Source: an uncultured Oscillospiraceae bacterium (GTDB lineage: Bacteria > Bacillota > Clostridia > Oscillospirales > Oscillospiraceae). From it: 6,600 nucleotides of DNA. The stretch lies in assembly GCA_910588045.1 (NCBI GenBank), contig CAJUPS010000142.1:1-6600 (forward strand), written 5' to 3'. The position numbers and the translations under genes are program-made. The notes beneath the pieces were generated by a model that saw nothing but the letters and a program-made list of their open reading frames with translations, ran no database searches and was not told where the DNA came from. Shown here in pieces: positions 5,716 through 6,600 of the stretch (within the stretch, counting starts at the first letter, position 1; the number at the start of each line of letters is the position of its first letter).

Positions 5716-6207
5716 TTAATCCGGCCGGATGACCGCTTCTCCTGCGGCCAGGGAGGCGGGCACGTCGATGACTCGTTGGTTCCTGCTGCCCCGCCAGGGG
5801 AGGGCGAGCGAGCGCTGTTCCATCAGGAATGGGCCGTCCACCAGGACGTCCACCTCGGCGAGGAGGGCCTTCTGGCCCTCAGACCCCTGGTCCCGGAGGT
5901 ACTCAAAGGTCCAGCCGGAGTAGGCCCAGACGTTCAGGTTGTTTTCGTGGGCGATCCTTGCCAGGGCGAGGCAGTCCTCGCTCTGGGCGAAGGGGTCCCC
6001 CCCGGAGAGGGTGAGGCCGTCGGTGAGGGGATTTTTCAGCAGTTCCGCCGCGACCTCCTCCACGGTCATTTCTTTTCCTCCGTTGGGGTCATGGCTTTCA
6101 GGGTTATGGCAGCCGGGGCAGTGGTGAGGGCAGCCCTGGACGAAGCAGGAGAAGCGGAAGCCGGGGCCATCCACAATAGAGTCTTGAACCAGGCCAAAGA
6201 TTTTCAT
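5716..6207 (-). CDS. nrdG: Anaerobic ribonucleoside-triphosphate reductase activating protein (radical SAM)
   Basis: A 163-residue cytoplasmic radical SAM enzyme. It uses S-adenosylmethionine and a 4Fe-4S cluster to put the glycyl radical on NrdD, the class III reductase that makes deoxynucleotides without oxygen. The cluster motif is C26-x3-C30-x2-C33 in CPHHCPGCHNPESH, followed by the SAM-binding LSGGDPF at 67-73. The N-terminal DSIVDGPGFRFSCFVQGC and C-terminal DGPF...WRGSRNQRVIDV are NrdG signatures. Length fits the family (about 155-170). The start ATG at 6207 has a modest AGGGG site seven bases upstream. nrdG is usually just downstream of nrdD; here the upstream 390 bases hold its own promoter and no gene, so nrdD must be elsewhere. 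Confidence 0.95.
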   Translation of the reverse strand: MKIFGLVQDSIVDGPGFRFSCFVQGCPHHCPGCHNPESHDPNGGKEMTVEEVAAELLKNPLTDGLTLSGGDPFAQSEDCLALARIAHENNLNVWAYSGWTFEYLRDQGSEGQKALLAEVDVLVDGPFLMEQRSLALPWRGSRNQRVIDVPASLAAGEAVIRPD

Positions 6208-6242
6208 TTTCTTTCCCCTTTTACGATAAGATAGATGTTGGT

Positions 6243-6271
6243 ATCATAGCACGGGGGAAAATATCTGTCAA
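6243..6271 (-). promoter_or_regulatory. nrdG: Promoter of nrdG
   Basis: -35 TTGACA (6266-6271), 17-base spacer, -10 TATGAT (6243-6248), close to consensus. It leaves a leader of about 30 bases before the ATG at 6207. No clear NrdR-box pair was seen nearby. Confidence 0.85.
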
Positions 6272-6435
6272 TCCGCGCCCTGCGGGCGCGGCGGCATTGA
6301 ATCTGCGGCGCTGTGCGCCGCGTCCACTTGTTTCTTATCGATAACCCGGGACCTACGCGGCCCCGGACTCCGCGCCTACTTTTTGTGTGAACAAAAAGTA
6401 GGCAAAAAGTCACTTAGGAAACGGGGTTTCCTAAG
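6272..6435 (+). repeat. Cluster of short perfect palindromes in a gene-free region
   Basis: Four exact hairpins follow one another: CCGCGCCC/GGGCGCGG (6273-6280, 6284-6291), GCGGCGC/GCGCCGC (6305-6311, 6315-6321), a 13-bp stem beginning GCCTACTTTTTGT (6374-6386, 6391-6403), and CTTAGGAAAC/GTTTCCTAAG (6413-6422, 6426-6435). A weaker CGCGG/CCGCG pair (6356-6360, 6370-6374) abuts the third. Loops are only 3-4 bases. No credible coding frame or RNA gene was found. The look is that of a dispersed intergenic repeat or a terminator tandem for a gene beyond the right edge. Strand is nominal. Confidence 0.55.
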
Positions 6436-6600
6436 AACCTTCCTGATTACGGGGGTTATTGTTTTTTTGCGCCCGAGGCACAGATTTCCGGTCTAAACTG
6501 ACTGCTGTCCGCTTACCGGTCTTCAGCGTCTATTTTAGCGTGGTGATCGGTAGCCCCTACCGTCTCGCTTTAGCAAACTCCCCGGGGTGCGTAACGAAAG
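6436..6600. other. Gene-free right end of the window
   Basis: No reading frame with a start signal or a recognisable product was seen on either strand, and no tRNA-like fold. The stretch holds a T7 run near 6461-6467, a CGGTAG/CTACCG hairpin (6548-6553, 6557-6562) and a CCGGTCT direct repeat (6488-6494, 6516-6522). It continues the palindrome-rich character of 6272-6435. Confidence 0.5.

Noticed and set aside
5608..6234. 208-residue plus-strand frame antisense to nrdG
   Set aside because: It overlaps a fully recognisable NrdG and has no start signal or domain.
6204..6413. 69-residue minus-strand frame upstream of nrdG
   Set aside because: It reads through three of the hairpins and the nrdG promoter, lacks a ribosome binding site, and has atypical composition. 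It is likely spurious.

Overview
The window is a compact, GC-rich stretch with strong AGGAGG-type ribosome binding sites, sigma-A-like TTGACA/TATAAT promoters and hairpin-plus-T-tract terminators. It carries a GntR regulator of the YtrA type, a BlaI/M56 pair, a stand-alone adenine deaminase and an anaerobic ribonucleotide reductase activase. This points to an anaerobic, high-GC Firmicute, most likely a gut Clostridia member of the Oscillospiraceae (Flavonifractor/Pseudoflavonifractor-like). The genus-level guess is inference from style only. Every supported gene lies on the minus strand, so transcription runs right to left.

Layout from left to right: (1) 1-301, the N-terminal 100 residues of a GntR/YtrA-type repressor cut by the window edge, with a near-consensus promoter (327-355) overlaid by a perfect 11-bp inverted repeat (316-347). 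(2) 354-388, a terminator for the next gene. (3) 394-885, a small secreted protein made of three exact-period 36-residue Cys/His repeats. (4) 886-1014, a leader region with a hairpin, a GTGGT/ACCAC dyad and a weak promoter candidate. (5) 1015-3342 and 3339-3722, an M56 (BlaR1-like) membrane metalloprotease sensor and its BlaI-family repressor, translationally coupled by an ATGA overlap. (6) 3741-3832, the promoter/operator of that pair, abutting the adenine deaminase terminator. (7) 3843-5570, adenine deaminase (ade). (8) 5614-5684, a hairpin terminator that encloses the ade promoter. (9) 5716-6207, nrdG, with its own strong promoter (6243-6271). (10) 6272-6600, a gene-free region packed with short perfect palindromes.

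How the genes may work together: ade (purine salvage) and nrdG (radical activation of class III ribonucleotide reductase) are ordinary housekeeping genes, each with its own promoter. The part worth attention is 394-3773. A BlaI-type repressor and an M56 sensor protease sit directly upstream of the Cys/His-rich secreted protein. The sensor has no visible penicillin-binding SxxK serine; its extracellular part instead has a dense His cluster and a DxDGNG calcium-type loop. Both the blaI-like promoter and the leader of the Cys/His gene carry GTGGT...ACCAC dyads. Together these suggest, as inference only, a signal-responsive module, possibly metal- or redox-linked, whose output is the Cys/His-repeat protein.
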